This document shows, one piece after another, positions 1-8,338 of a DNA stretch of 37,088 nt; within the stretch, counting starts at the first letter, position 1; the number at the start of each line of letters is the position of its first letter. The DNA lies in contig JAFASC010000193.1 in the NCBI GenBank assembly GCA_019244955.1, positions 1 to 37,088 on the forward strand, given 5' to 3'. The position numbers were made by a program, and so were the translations under genes. The notes beneath the pieces were generated by a model. The model did not search any database and had not been told where the DNA came from. It saw only the letters and a list, made by a program, of their open reading frames with translations. Source of the DNA: Methylobacteriaceae bacterium. GTDB lineage: Bacteria > Pseudomonadota > Alphaproteobacteria > Rhizobiales > Beijerinckiaceae.

Positions 1-676
1 AGCTGCGCACAAGCTCGCGGAAGGCTGCGCGCTTGTTGCGGAAACGGGCCCCGAAGAATTCCACGTCATACTCGTTGAGGACGAGCTGTGCCGAAGGGTC
101 CGCTGCGCGTGCGGCGCGCAAGGCAATCGCGATGTAGTCTGCGCCGAGCCGGCGCTGCCAAATCAGCGGGCGAAGATCGGAGGCACGGCGAGCATCGTCG
201 CGCAACGGCTCGTTAACCACATTCCAGCTGCGAATGCTCGATTTGTAGCGCGAGACGACGGTTTCGATATGGCGTACGAGCTCGCGTTCGGCCTCGGCGG
301 CCGTCGCGATCTCCTCGGTCCAGCGCGGCATAACGCCGTACCAGACCAGCGTGTGGCCGCGAAGGGCGAGCCCGTGCGATTGAGCGAACGTGCTGACGCT
401 GTCAGCTTCGTCAAAACGGAACTCGTGTCGCTGCGGATGCAGATCGCCAAACAAGAACCCGCCCTCGGCAACGATTTGATCGCAATAGGCCAGGATGGCT
501 TGGCGATAGGCGGCATCGGTGCTCAGCAGGGCCGGACGTACGGCTGCGCCGAACAGCACGGGCCTCTTCACCCCGGTCGTTAGCTCGATTGCGGGGCGCG
601 CGCGGGCACCGCCTGCGCCCGTGCGCAGCGCAGCGACCGCGCCGAACAATGTTTCACGTCTGGAAAATGTCCTCAT
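1..676 (-). CDS. Tat-exported GH10 endo-1,4-beta-xylanase-like glycosidase, 3' end cut by window edge
   Basis: A retaining glycoside hydrolase of family 10 (endoxylanase type), expected in the periplasm or outside the cell. The visible 225 residues begin at ATG 676-674 and run off the left edge. Residues 4-11 (SRRETLFG) form a twin-arginine signal, followed by a short hydrophobic Ala/Gly-rich stretch. Family landmarks are a core near residues 40-75, GHTLVW (107-112) and WNVVNEP (151-157), where E156 is the expected acid/base. NEYDVE follows at 201-206. The second catalytic Glu would lie beyond the edge. It is divergent from the polysaccharide deacetylase, so it probably trims or releases an exopolysaccharide and need not digest plant xylan. 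Identity of the family is seen in the motifs; the substrate is inference. Confidence 0.88.
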   Translation of the reverse strand, partial: MRTFSRRETLFGAVAALRTGAGGARARPAIELTTGVKRPVLFGAAVRPALLSTDAAYRQAILAYCDQIVAEGGFLFGDLHPQRHEFRFDEADSVSTFAQSHGLALRGHTLVWYGVMPRWTEEIATAAEAERELVRHIETVVSRYKSSIRSWNVVNEPLRDDARRASDLRPLIWQRRLGADYIAIALRAARAADPSAQLVLNEYDVEFFGARFRNKRAAFRELVRS

Positions 677-779
677 GCTGGCGCGCGCTGCAATCGATGT
701 GCCGTGCGAGAGAGTATCGGCAGATGGGTTAACGCTGCAGTCCTCGTCTCAATCTGAGACGGGGTTTGCGTTGGGTTAG

Positions 780-1739
780 TTGATCCCGGAGGAGTCTCGG
801 CGGATTTCCGGCCGACGCCCGCTGGCATGGTTTGCGCTATTCGAAAGCGCGGCGTCCAGAAACGGCACGCTCGCGGCGGGAGAGCGCGTGTTGGCGAAGG
901 CAACCAAGATCGCATCAAAGACACGCTATCTCGGCGAGTCGGCGCTGCATTTAGCGAGACGCGCGTCCCATCGTCTCGCCCGCCACGTGCCGCTCACGCC
1001 AAAACGTATGCGCAATTGCGAGCCTCTCGTCAGCTTCACATTCGACGACGTTCCCGAGAGTGCATATCGCATCGGCGCTCCGATCCTGGAAGCGCACGGT
1101 GCGCGCGGGACCTTTTACATCGCTACCGGACTGCTCGGCCACCGAAGCGACTTTTGGACGGTAGCCGGCGCCAGTGAAGTTGCAGACCTTTATCAGCGCG
1201 GACATGAGATCGGGCTGCACTCGCATTTGCATCGGTCGAGTTCCCTCCTTACGGCGGATGAATTCGCCGCCGATCTCAGGCGCAATCGTGAAACGCTGCA
1301 GGATATTGATCCAGGTATCGACGCGCGAAACTTTGCCTATCCCTTCGGTCAATGCACGCTGGCACGCAAGCATCAACTCAATCGGCTGGTGCGCTCGAGC
1401 CGCAGCATCTATGCCGGCGTTAACCGCGGTCTGTTTGACCCCCACTATACGCGGGCAACCGAGCTCTGCGACACACGTCTCACGCCGGAGCGGCTTGAGG
1501 CGCGCTTAGATGAAGCTCAGCGGTCGCGTTGCTGGCTCGTCTTCTGCATCCATGATGTCGCCGATACGCCGAGCCCGCTCGGCTGCTCGCCTGGCTTTTT
1601 GAGCCAAGCGCTCGAAGGCGCGAGGCGACGCGGCATGCGCATCGTCACCGTCGATGCCGCACTCGACCTGATTGCCGGCGCCGCGACGATGCCCCTCCCC
1701 GAAAATCTCATACCTGCCCAGGAGTTCAGCCGTGGCTGA
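780..1739 (+). CDS. polysaccharide deacetylase (carbohydrate esterase 4 / NodB-like)
   Basis: A metal-dependent de-N-acetylase or deacetylase acting on a polysaccharide. The NodB-homology fold shows the three usual motifs: TFDD at residues 87-90 (catalytic base and metal Asp), HSHLH at 147-151 (the two metal-binding His), and AYPFG further on. At 319 residues it has an N-terminal extension of about 80 residues without a clear signal peptide. The frame begins with TTG at 780; no convincing ribosome site decides the start, and GTG near 885 is an alternative. Its TGA lies inside the start region of the next gene, so it is translationally coupled to the glycosyltransferase. Context points to tailoring of an exopolysaccharide encoded mostly to the left of the window. 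Confidence 0.85.
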   Translation: MIPEESRRISGRRPLAWFALFESAASRNGTLAAGERVLAKATKIASKTRYLGESALHLARRASHRLARHVPLTPKRMRNCEPLVSFTFDDVPESAYRIGAPILEAHGARGTFYIATGLLGHRSDFWTVAGASEVADLYQRGHEIGLHSHLHRSSSLLTADEFAADLRRNRETLQDIDPGIDARNFAYPFGQCTLARKHQLNRLVRSSRSIYAGVNRGLFDPHYTRATELCDTRLTPERLEARLDEAQRSRCWLVFCIHDVADTPSPLGCSPGFLSQALEGARRRGMRIVTVDAALDLIAGAATMPLPENLIPAQEFSRG

Positions 1740-2505
1740 GGCGAATGTTCTTTCAAGCATAGAGAAGGTGAGGGTCGGCGGCATCGAGATCGCCCGCCTC
1801 GACCTGAATACCACGGCCGATCTCATGGTGCGGGTCGTACAAAGGCGCTCGCCCGGTCGTGGCCCCTTGAATTTTACGTCCGCGAACGGCGAGGTGATCG
1901 CGCGTTGCCGTTCAAATCCGGCCTTCGCGAAGCTGATTGACGGCGCCGATCTCGTCAGCGCCGACGGCCAACCCCTGGTTTTCGCCTCGATACTATTCGG
2001 TCGCGCAGCATTGCCGGAACGGGTCGCGACAACCGATCTTTACGATCGTGTTGCCGCGCGCGCCGAGCGCTCGGGCGTCACTTTTTACCTTTTTGGCGCA
2101 AGCGATGAGGTAAACTGCAAGACTTATGAAATGACGCGCAAGAAATATCCCGGCCTGCGGATTCTCGGGCGTTCGCACGGTTACCTCACAGGCGCTGCCC
2201 TCGAAGCAAAACTCGACGAGATCAACGCACTCGCGCCCGACATTCTTTGGCTTGCGATGGGCGTGCCGACTGAGCAGCACTTTGTCGAGCGCTGGTCCTC
2301 GCGTCTGTCCAACGTTGGACTGATCAAGACTTCAGGCGGTCTCTTCGATTTCTACTCCGGCACTAAGCCGCGTGCGCCGAAGCGGGTGCAAACGCTCGGT
2401 TTGGAATGGGCATACCGTGTTCTGGTCGAGCCGCGGCGGCTTTTTTGGCGCTACGCCGTTACAAATCCGGTTGCAATCGTACAGCTGATCCGTGCAACGG
2501 CATGA
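1732..2505 (+). CDS. WecG/TagA/CpsF family glycosyltransferase (GT26)
   Basis: An inverting glycosyltransferase of the WecG/TagA/CpsF family. The family moves a sugar, often ManNAc or ManNAcA, from a UDP donor to a lipid-linked intermediate on the cytoplasmic face of the membrane. Family signatures visible are FTSANGEVI near the start, SADGQPLV, LWLAMGVPTEQ, and KTSGGLFDFYSG with PKRVQ behind it. I set the start at GTG 1732 because AGGAG at 1720-1724 is well spaced for it and because it overlaps the preceding stop; a longer ATG-started frame at 1672 has no such support. The 257-residue product matches the family size. Its stop overlaps the hydrolase start by ATGA. It is part of an exopolysaccharide operon. 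Confidence 0.88.
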   Translation: MAEANVLSSIEKVRVGGIEIARLDLNTTADLMVRVVQRRSPGRGPLNFTSANGEVIARCRSNPAFAKLIDGADLVSADGQPLVFASILFGRAALPERVATTDLYDRVAARAERSGVTFYLFGASDEVNCKTYEMTRKKYPGLRILGRSHGYLTGAALEAKLDEINALAPDILWLAMGVPTEQHFVERWSSRLSNVGLIKTSGGLFDFYSGTKPRAPKRVQTLGLEWAYRVLVEPRRLFWRYAVTNPVAIVQLIRATA

Positions 2506-4295
2506 GCGTGGGCATCCTCCCTCCGCCGCGCATGGTGCCGGTCACCTTCGGCGCTTGTGCCGGGTGGCTGCATCCAGCTAGCGGAAAACATGGAGTTCTT
2601 CTTTGCGGCGCTCTCAACCATGAGATATTGCCGCTCTATCAAAGCTGGCACGCTCTTGCGGCGATGATCGCGGCTGCCGGATTGTCGGTGTTGCGCTTCG
2701 ATTACCATGGGACGGGAGATTCCCTCGGCGACGACCGCGAACCTGGGCGCGTCGAGGCTTGGCGTCAGTCAATTCGGGCGGCAGCGCAGTTCATGCGCGA
2801 GGAGTGCGGCTTCGAGACGCTGGACCTTGTCGGCATCCGGCTCGGCGCAACCTTGGCTAGCCTCTCGGCTGCGGAGATCCGCGTCGAACGGCTGGTTGCG
2901 ATCGCGCCCGTCGCGAACGGCCGCACCTATATTCGCGAGGCGCAGGCGCGATCCAGGATGCTTTGCAGTATCTGGCGGCTTGGCAACGCGAGCCTGACGC
3001 ATGGCGAGATCGCCAATGACGGATTTATTATCACGAAGGAAACAGCATCTGATATTGCACGCCTTGATCTCACCTGCGTGAGGACGAGGCCGGCGCGCGA
3101 GGTTTTGCTGGTCGGCGAAACCTCCAGTCTCATCCATAAGCTTCAAGAAGCATACGAGACTGCCGGTTGCCATGTGACGCGCAAAGACTTTACCGGTTTC
3201 GCTGCTCTGATGGATTCAGCGACACTCGCGCAAATTCCACTCAAGGATTGGCAGGCGGTAGTTTCCTATTTGACGAAAGCCCGCCAGGCGGCGTCAAACG
3301 TTCCGGTTCTGCCTAGAAGCTTCGCCCTGCAAGCGTCGTCGTTTCATGAAGAACGCATGATCTTTGGCCACGACGACCGGCTAGCGGGGGTGCTCTGCCG
3401 GCCGGTGGCGCAAACACCGGTCGCGACAATTCTCTTTCTTAACACCGGCGGCAATCCGCACTTCGGCTGGGGCCGCATGAGTGTCGAACATGCGCGTGCG
3501 CTCGCCGCGCCCGGTGTCGCCTCGCTGCGCCTCGACATCGCCGGTTTAGGAGACGCCGCTCCGCTCGCCGGCAGTCCCCGCGCGGCGCTATACCGGAAGG
3601 AAAGCATCGCCGATGTTCGCGAGGCGTTGGAACTTCTCGAGCAACGCGGGCTTTCCAATTTCACGCTTGTCGGCCATTGCAGCGGCGCCTGGCTGGCGCT
3701 CAATGCCGGACGCGCGGATCCGCGCGTTCGCGGTCTTTTCCTCGTCAACCTGCAACGTTTCATCTGGACGGGCGATGAAGACCTCGAAGCATTGATGGCG
3801 CAAGCCTATCGCGCCACAGACTCTTACCTCCAGGAGATCGGATCGGGCGCAATGTGGCAGCGCCTGCTCAAAGGTCAGATCAATTGGGCGCGCCTGCCCG
3901 GGATCGCCCGCGCAATGCTCCGCCGCCCCGCCGCGCGTATCGGGAACCGGTTATGGCGAATCGCGGCGCGGCTTCTCGGGATCGAGACGCAAACCGCGCG
4001 GATCAGCGGGATGCTAAGGCACCTTTCGGAGCGCGGCACGGACACTCTACTGGTTTACAGCGAGACCGATCCTGGCCGTGAGGAACTCGCGCGCCACTTT
4101 GGTGCGTCGGGATGCCGGCTGCGGCTTCCGCGCCTTTGGATCGCCACGATCGAGAACGCAGACCACGACATCACATCGGAAGAGGCACGCCGCGCTTATT
4201 TCGAGTTGCTCTCCAAGCATGTGGACTGCGCGACCGGCGCGATCCCTGCGAAGCCCGCGTCTGAGCGGCCCCAGATCGTGGCGCAAGCCGCCTGA
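2502..4295 (+). CDS. tandem alpha/beta-hydrolase, exosortase/EPS-associated type
   Basis: A 597-residue protein made of two alpha/beta-hydrolase domains, about residues 1-260 and 275-575. Each resembles the hydrolases found in exosortase-A/exopolysaccharide clusters. In the first domain the nucleophile elbow reads GIRLG (111-115), so Arg113 sits where Ser is expected, and no matching His is evident late in the domain. In the second domain the elbow reads GHCSG (391-395), giving a Cys393 nucleophile with D523 and H555 as plausible partners. The first half therefore looks like a non-catalytic or binding copy and the second a Cys hydrolase, as in dienelactone hydrolase. The start at ATG 2502 overlaps the preceding TGA. 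It probably acts on an acylated or lactonised carbohydrate or on a precursor; the substrate is unknown. Confidence 0.75.
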   Translation: MSVGILPPPRMVPVTFGACAGWLHPASGKHGVLLCGALNHEILPLYQSWHALAAMIAAAGLSVLRFDYHGTGDSLGDDREPGRVEAWRQSIRAAAQFMREECGFETLDLVGIRLGATLASLSAAEIRVERLVAIAPVANGRTYIREAQARSRMLCSIWRLGNASLTHGEIANDGFIITKETASDIARLDLTCVRTRPAREVLLVGETSSLIHKLQEAYETAGCHVTRKDFTGFAALMDSATLAQIPLKDWQAVVSYLTKARQAASNVPVLPRSFALQASSFHEERMIFGHDDRLAGVLCRPVAQTPVATILFLNTGGNPHFGWGRMSVEHARALAAPGVASLRLDIAGLGDAAPLAGSPRAALYRKESIADVREALELLEQRGLSNFTLVGHCSGAWLALNAGRADPRVRGLFLVNLQRFIWTGDEDLEALMAQAYRATDSYLQEIGSGAMWQRLLKGQINWARLPGIARAMLRRPAARIGNRLWRIAARLLGIETQTARISGMLRHLSERGTDTLLVYSETDPGREELARHFGASGCRLRLPRLWIATIENADHDITSEEARRAYFELLSKHVDCATGAIPAKPASERPQIVAQAA

Positions 4296-4296
4296 C

Positions 4297-5316
4297 TCAG
4301 GACCCCTGGCGCTCCCATGCATCAGGCCAAAAAATGTCCTTCCATGAGGCGAGCTTTTCCTTCACCCGCTTCTGCCGGAACAGGAAGTCGGAAATGAACT
4401 GGATGCGCAGCGGCGTCGCGGAAAATTCGAAGCGCGGATCGGAGACGATGGCGAGAAGCTCGTCGACGCTTTCGTTCGCCTTGTGGACTTCCTTCCACAG
4501 CGAAACCGCCGCGCGCTTGTCGGCGTTGATGATTGCGATCGACTCATCAAGCGCCGCAAGAATCGCCTTCTGCAACTGAGGATTCTGGTCACGAAAGCGG
4601 CGCGACCCGACCAGCATCATCTGCGTGAACGAGCCGCCAAACACCTGATGACTATCAAGCACCACGTGGGCGCCCCGCAGGTGCAAGCCGCGCTCGGTGA
4701 ACGGCGGCACCGCGACATGCGCCGTGATCGCCGCCCGCCCCATGCCTGCGGCTAGCGACGCGAGCGCATCGGGATGGCCCATCGAGACGGTGAGCGGATC
4801 GAGGCGCTCGGCGTCACCGAAAGTTTTTTCCGCTTCGATCTGCAGCATCACCGCGTTGAAGGAGACTTTTGCCGCCGGCACCGCAATGCGGTCGGCAGGC
4901 GTGAAGTCCGCGATCGTCCTCACCGCGGGATTAATCGTGTAAAGCGTCATCGGCACGTTGCTCATCGTGCCGAGCGCGCGGATCTCATTGGGTGTGCCGC
5001 GCGTTTTGTCCCAGACGGTGAGCAGCGGCGGCGGCCCCGCCGTGCCGAAATCGGCCGAGCCCGACAATAGTGCGTCGTTCACCGCTGCGGCGGAGTTAAT
5101 GACTTCGGCTTTCGCGTCGATCTTGCCAAGGCCCATGCGTTCGGCATGTTTTGCGATCAGCCCTCCATTCGTCATCACATCGACAGGCAGATAAAGAAGG
5201 CCGCGCTGCTGCACAATGCGCACGTTACGTGCTTCCTGGGCGCGCAAGATTGTCGGCGTGGCAATGAGGCTCGCTGCGGCCGTAAGCGCATGACGCCGCG
5301 AAATTCTGTAGATCAT
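4297..5316 (-). CDS. periplasmic substrate-binding protein, NitT/TauT (SsuA/THI5-like) type
   Basis: An exported solute-binding protein of the ABC nitrate/sulfonate/taurine class, 339 residues. It opens with an Arg-rich signal (ISRRHALT, then a hydrophobic segment to LRAQEA), which could use Sec or Tat. The body has the family layout, with GSADFGTAGPPPLL for ligand contact and AGMGRAAI in the second lobe. The start ATG overlaps the stop of the thiamine-diphosphate enzyme gene by four bases, so it is last in the long minus-strand operon. Its stop lies one base from the convergent hydrolase stop. No ABC permease or ATPase lies in the window, so it may feed a transporter encoded elsewhere or serve in sensing. 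The ligand is unknown; an organic acid fits the neighbours. Confidence 0.8.
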   Translation of the reverse strand: MIYRISRRHALTAAASLIATPTILRAQEARNVRIVQQRGLLYLPVDVMTNGGLIAKHAERMGLGKIDAKAEVINSAAAVNDALLSGSADFGTAGPPPLLTVWDKTRGTPNEIRALGTMSNVPMTLYTINPAVRTIADFTPADRIAVPAAKVSFNAVMLQIEAEKTFGDAERLDPLTVSMGHPDALASLAAGMGRAAITAHVAVPPFTERGLHLRGAHVVLDSHQVFGGSFTQMMLVGSRRFRDQNPQLQKAILAALDESIAIINADKRAAVSLWKEVHKANESVDELLAIVSDPRFEFSATPLRIQFISDFLFRQKRVKEKLASWKDIFWPDAWERQGS

Positions 5317-6944
5317 GCGCTTTCCCGTCTAATCACCGGCGCCCCGACGCGCTCGATCATCACATTGACACAGGCCGGTTTGCCGCTGGCAAGAGCCCGG
5401 TGCAGCGCCGGCGCAAGATCATCTACACGCTCCACGAACTCGCCGTGACCGCCGAGGGCCTCGACAACCTTATCGTAGCGCGACGGCAGAAGATCGCAGC
5501 CATGCGCCCGCGCCTCGCCATACGAGCGCAGCTGGATCTGATATTCCGCGTTCCACGTCGCGTCGTTGCCGATCACTGCTACAAACGGCAGATCGCGGCG
5601 CACGGCAGTGTCGAATTCCGCCATGTGAAAACCGAAGGTGCCGTCGCCCATCACCGCGATGACTGGTGCGCGGGGCTCGAACAGACGCGCGGTCAGTGCA
5701 AAGGGAATGGCCGATCCGATCGAGCCGGCCACCCCATTGATCAGCCGCCGCGGCGCCTCGAGGAGTGCCTGAGCCCATTGGCCGATCTCGCCGCCGTCGC
5801 ACACGAAGACGGCTTCCTCGTCGCCTGCGAGCAACGGCTGAATTGCGCGGCAGAAATCGATCGGATGGACCTTCGCGTCGCGTGGCCGCGGCGCGTCCCA
5901 TTCCGGCGGGCGGTAGGCGAGCGCCGTCCCGACTTGGTGAAACCAGTCAAGGCGCCGATCCGAACGGTGGGCCATCTCTGAAAGCACCCGTGCCGCCGCA
6001 TGCGGCTCCGCGATGGTGCTGAGCATGAGCCGAGCGCCCTTTTCACCTCGAACGCGGTCAAGCATGGCGCGATCCGGATCGACGGCAATAAAGCGGCACC
6101 CAGGATCGACAAAGGGCGGCTCAGCGAAGCGCAAGGTGAAATCGTGCGGCTTGCCGAGAAGCACGAGAAGATCGGCCTGCCGCAACATTTCGGCAAGGGC
6201 GCCGAGACTCGGATCTTTGATCCCGCGTGGACTCTCCATGAGCACCGCCGGCACGCGCGTCGACACAGCAACCGAGCGCAGGAGCGCGCGGCCGCCGATA
6301 TCAGCCATCGCGGCCCCTGCCAGAATGAGCGGCCGCTCTGCCTCTTCGAGGGCCGCGAGGATCGCGTCCGCACGATCACCCGGGAGGACCGTCCGCGACG
6401 GCTCGAAATCCGCTTCAGCGGGCCAAAGCCTCGCGCCCTCTTCAACCTTCATCTCAAGCACATCGAATGGCAGGCTGACATGTACCGGCCCCGGGCGGCC
6501 ACTGCGCGCGATGGAGACGGCGTGCGCGATGTCATGACCGAGTCCCTCCGCGCTCGCAGCGACCCATGCGGCCTTGCATAAGGGCGCGGCGGTTGCCGCC
6601 TGTTGCATCTCTTGGAAGGCGCCGCGGCCGATCTCGCCAATCGCAGCATGGCCCGAGAGCAGAATGAGCGGCGATTCCGCCGCTTGCGCCGTCGCAAGCG
6701 CGCCGATCGCATTAGCGTGGCCGGGGCCGGCGGTCACGAGCGCAAGTCCCGGCATGCCGGAAAGCCGGCCCCAGGCGTCTGCCATATGCACGGCGGCGCC
6801 CTCATGACGCACATGAATGAGATTGAGACGCGTGCCAATCGCCGCATCGAAGATCGGCATGATGTGGTTGCCGGAAAGCGTGAAGATGTTGGTCAGCCCG
6901 GCGCGATCGAGCGCACGTGCAAGGATATCGGCGCCGCGAATCAT
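5313..6944 (-). CDS. thiamine-diphosphate-dependent enzyme, acetolactate synthase large-subunit-like
   Basis: A ThDP enzyme of the acetolactate synthase/benzoylformate decarboxylase superfamily, 543 residues with the usual Pyr, central and PP domains. The activating Glu is E48 in the RHEGA motif. The cofactor-binding motif begins GDG at 433-435 and ends at N460, exactly the GDG-X24-N spacing. The start is set at ATG 6944 because it overlaps the transporter stop as ATGA; a longer frame to 7124 would run back into that gene. It is not next to a regulatory small subunit (ilvH), which argues against valine/isoleucine biosynthesis. Likely reactions are decarboxylation or carboligation of a 2-oxo acid. 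The specific substrate cannot be read from the sequence. Confidence 0.82.
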   Translation of the reverse strand: MIRGADILARALDRAGLTNIFTLSGNHIMPIFDAAIGTRLNLIHVRHEGAAVHMADAWGRLSGMPGLALVTAGPGHANAIGALATAQAAESPLILLSGHAAIGEIGRGAFQEMQQAATAAPLCKAAWVAASAEGLGHDIAHAVSIARSGRPGPVHVSLPFDVLEMKVEEGARLWPAEADFEPSRTVLPGDRADAILAALEEAERPLILAGAAMADIGGRALLRSVAVSTRVPAVLMESPRGIKDPSLGALAEMLRQADLLVLLGKPHDFTLRFAEPPFVDPGCRFIAVDPDRAMLDRVRGEKGARLMLSTIAEPHAAARVLSEMAHRSDRRLDWFHQVGTALAYRPPEWDAPRPRDAKVHPIDFCRAIQPLLAGDEEAVFVCDGGEIGQWAQALLEAPRRLINGVAGSIGSAIPFALTARLFEPRAPVIAVMGDGTFGFHMAEFDTAVRRDLPFVAVIGNDATWNAEYQIQLRSYGEARAHGCDLLPSRYDKVVEALGGHGEFVERVDDLAPALHRALASGKPACVNVMIERVGAPVIRRESA

Positions 6945-8338
6945 CGGACTTGCTCGCACGTATCCAGCACCGACTGAAGCGATCTGCGGCACGCAAAGAT
7001 TGCTCCGCTCGCAAGAAGTGCAATAGCGGTCATGAGTGCGAAGAAATGCATCTTGTCCATGCTGCTCCAGAAGCTTCCGAGCCAGCCGGCGGCGAAATTG
7101 CCGACAAAGCTCGTCGCAAGCCACGCGCCCATCGTCACCGAGAGATAGCGTGCTGGCGCGACCTGCGATACGAGCGACAGACCGATCGGCGAAATGTAGA
7201 GTTCGCCGATCGTCAACACGATGAAGTAGAGAAAGAGCCAGAGCCAGCTCGCTTTCTCGCTTCCCGCATACCAGGCTGCCGCAATCAGGGTGGCGTTGGC
7301 GAGCGCAAGCCCGAGACAGCCGAGCGCCATCTTGCTAATCGTCGACGGCTCGCTGCCGCGCCGGCTTTGATATGCCCATAAGGCCAGCAGCGGCGGTGTG
7401 AAGGCGAAAATCATCAGTGGATTGAATGCCTGGAACCAGGTCGCCGGCACTTGGAACCCCGTCAGCGGCACTGTGCGATCCGTGAAATCGTCGGCCCAGA
7501 GCGCGATAGTATTGCCTTGCTGTTCGTACACGGCCCAGAAGAGCGTCACGGGTAGAAACAATACTGCCAGCGCGGCAAGCCGGTGCGTCTCCGTGGGACT
7601 CAGCGCCGCCCTTACGCCGGGATGCGGCGGATCGCTGGGCGGCAGGTGTGGCGCCGCCGCCAGATAAATCACAAGCCCGATCGTCATGCCAATTCCCGCG
7701 GCGGCGAAACCATAGTGCCAGCCGACCTCCTCGCCCAGCGTGCCGCAGACGAGCGGAGCCAGAAACGCGCCGAGATTGATGCCGACATAGAAGATCGAGA
7801 ACGCCCGGTCGCGGCGTGAGTCACCCGGGGCATAGAGGTCGCCTACCTGCACGGAGATGTTCGGCTTGAACGCACCGTTGCCGAGGATGAGCAGCAACAT
7901 TGCCGGGAGGAAAAGATGCTCGAAAGCCATCATGAAATGTCCGACAGCCATCGTTCCCGCGCCAATGATGATGGTGCGGCGGCGGCCGAGCACGCGATCG
8001 GCGAGAAGTCCGCCGAAAATCGGCGTGAGGTAAACTAGGGCCGTGTAAAGGCCGTAGATTTGCGACGAGAACGGCTGGATATCCAGCGGACCGAATACCG
8101 TCTCGAGGGTGCGCTTCAGCGCCGCAAGGCCTGCAACATTCTCGGGGCGCCCCTTCAGCAACAGATACTTGGTCATATAAAGAACGAGCAGCGCGCGCAT
8201 TCCGTAATAGGAAAACCGCTCCCACATCTCAGTCGCGCAGAGATACGAGAGGCCACGTGGGTGGCCGAAAAAATCGGCTTCACGCCCGCGCTGTAAAGGA
8301 GCGTTCAGAAGGCTAATGATGCTTGGCCCGCACCTCAA
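6941..8338 (-). CDS. POT/PTR2-family proton-coupled transporter
   Basis: An inner-membrane proton-coupled oligopeptide-type transporter with about 12-14 hydrophobic segments. The family signature [10 protein letters not shown] carries the ExxER proton-coupling motif (E37, E40, R41 in my numbering), and [13 protein letters not shown] matches the second PTR2 signature. The open frame continues upstream inside the P450 gene, so the true start is uncertain. No ATG is available before the signature; I chose TTG 8338, which gives a normal-length N-terminus (465 residues) and a short overlap with the P450 stop at 8315-8313. The stop overlaps the next gene as ATGA. Some POT proteins carry peptides and others carry non-peptide substrates. 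Embedded in a catabolic operon, this copy could take up a conjugated or acidic substrate. Confidence 0.85.
   Translation of the reverse strand: MRCGPSIISLLNAPLQRGREADFFGHPRGLSYLCATEMWERFSYYGMRALLVLYMTKYLLLKGRPENVAGLAALKRTLETVFGPLDIQPFSSQIYGLYTALVYLTPIFGGLLADRVLGRRRTIIIGAGTMAVGHFMMAFEHLFLPAMLLLILGNGAFKPNISVQVGDLYAPGDSRRDRAFSIFYVGINLGAFLAPLVCGTLGEEVGWHYGFAAAGIGMTIGLVIYLAAAPHLPPSDPPHPGVRAALSPTETHRLAALAVLFLPVTLFWAVYEQQGNTIALWADDFTDRTVPLTGFQVPATWFQAFNPLMIFAFTPPLLALWAYQSRRGSEPSTISKMALGCLGLALANATLIAAAWYAGSEKASWLWLFLYFIVLTIGELYISPIGLSLVSQVAPARYLSVTMGAWLATSFVGNFAAGWLGSFWSSMDKMHFFALMTAIALLASGAIFACRRSLQSVLDTCEQVR

Noticed and set aside
163-583. Open frames on both strands (117 and 104 codons)
   Set aside because: Both are shadows of the GH10 frame, which has clear family motifs and runs off the edge without a stop.
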